In this document: one piece after another, positions 6,108-6,121 of the stretch | How positions within the stretch are numbered: the first letter of the stretch is position 1 | How the letters are laid out: each line of letters starts with the position of its first letter | Origin: Acidimicrobiales bacterium | Lineage (GTDB): Bacteria; Actinomycetota; Acidimicrobiia; Acidimicrobiales; Ilumatobacteraceae | NCBI GenBank assembly: GCA_030830415.1 | Contig: JAURNB010000189.1 | Span: forward strand, 1-6,121 | Direction: 5' to 3' | DNA: 6,121 bases | Made by a program: the position numbers and the translations under genes | The notes under the pieces: model-generated | Told to the model about the DNA's origin: nothing | What the model saw: the letters and a program-made list of their open reading frames with translations, nothing else | Database searches by the model: none

Positions 6108-6121
6108 CGTGGCTCTATGAG

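Noticed and set aside
6108..6121. ATG at 6117 as the start of a next gene
   Set aside because: Only five bases follow and there is no ribosome binding site in view, so it cannot be supported.
1..6121. A new defence, mobile or RNA-based system
   Set aside because: All genes fall into known housekeeping or metabolic families. No inverted terminal repeats, integrase, repeat array or large structured non-coding stretch was visible.

Overview
The window looks like an ordinary, gene-dense chromosomal stretch from a mycothiol-producing actinobacterium. The main evidence is a full-length mycothiol S-conjugate amidase (Mca) at 1558-2511, an enzyme tied to mycothiol, the actinobacterial low-molecular-weight thiol. 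Base composition is moderately GC-rich with ATG/GTG starts. An Acidimicrobiia-type or freshwater actinobacterium would fit, but that is inference from gene style only.

Layout, left to right. (1) Positions 1-~857, minus strand: the N-terminal part of a signalling protein with two PAS domains and the beginning of a GGDEF domain, cut off by the left edge. (2) 897-1526, minus strand: a PEBP (YbhB/YbcL-like) lipoprotein directly upstream of it. (3) A 31-bp divergent gap, then a plus-strand pair with an ATGA overlap: mca (1558-2511) and a very short SCP2-like protein (2508-2741). (4) A minus-strand run of three tightly packed genes, transcribed from right to left: a thiolase (5250-4066), an SNase-like nuclease lipoprotein (~4114-3578) and a YdjC/ChbG-type deacetylase (3567-2716). 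The last one overlaps the SCP2-like gene tail to tail by 26 bp. (5) A 62-bp divergent gap, then nudC (NAD+/NADH pyrophosphatase) on the plus strand, ending at 6107; the last 14 bases hold no supportable feature.

The genes do not form one recognisable pathway. The mca/SCP2 pair suggests thiol-conjugate detoxification coupled to handling of a hydrophobic ligand. The thiolase belongs to beta-oxidation or steroid side-chain type metabolism, and NudC to NAD turnover or RNA decapping. No stretch longer than 300 bases lacks a gene. I saw no tRNA, rRNA, CRISPR array, insertion sequence or integron site, and no convincing new defence or mobile system. The most unusual observation is that the PAS-GGDEF frame has no conventional start codon and begins directly after, and in frame with, the stop codon of the PEBP gene.
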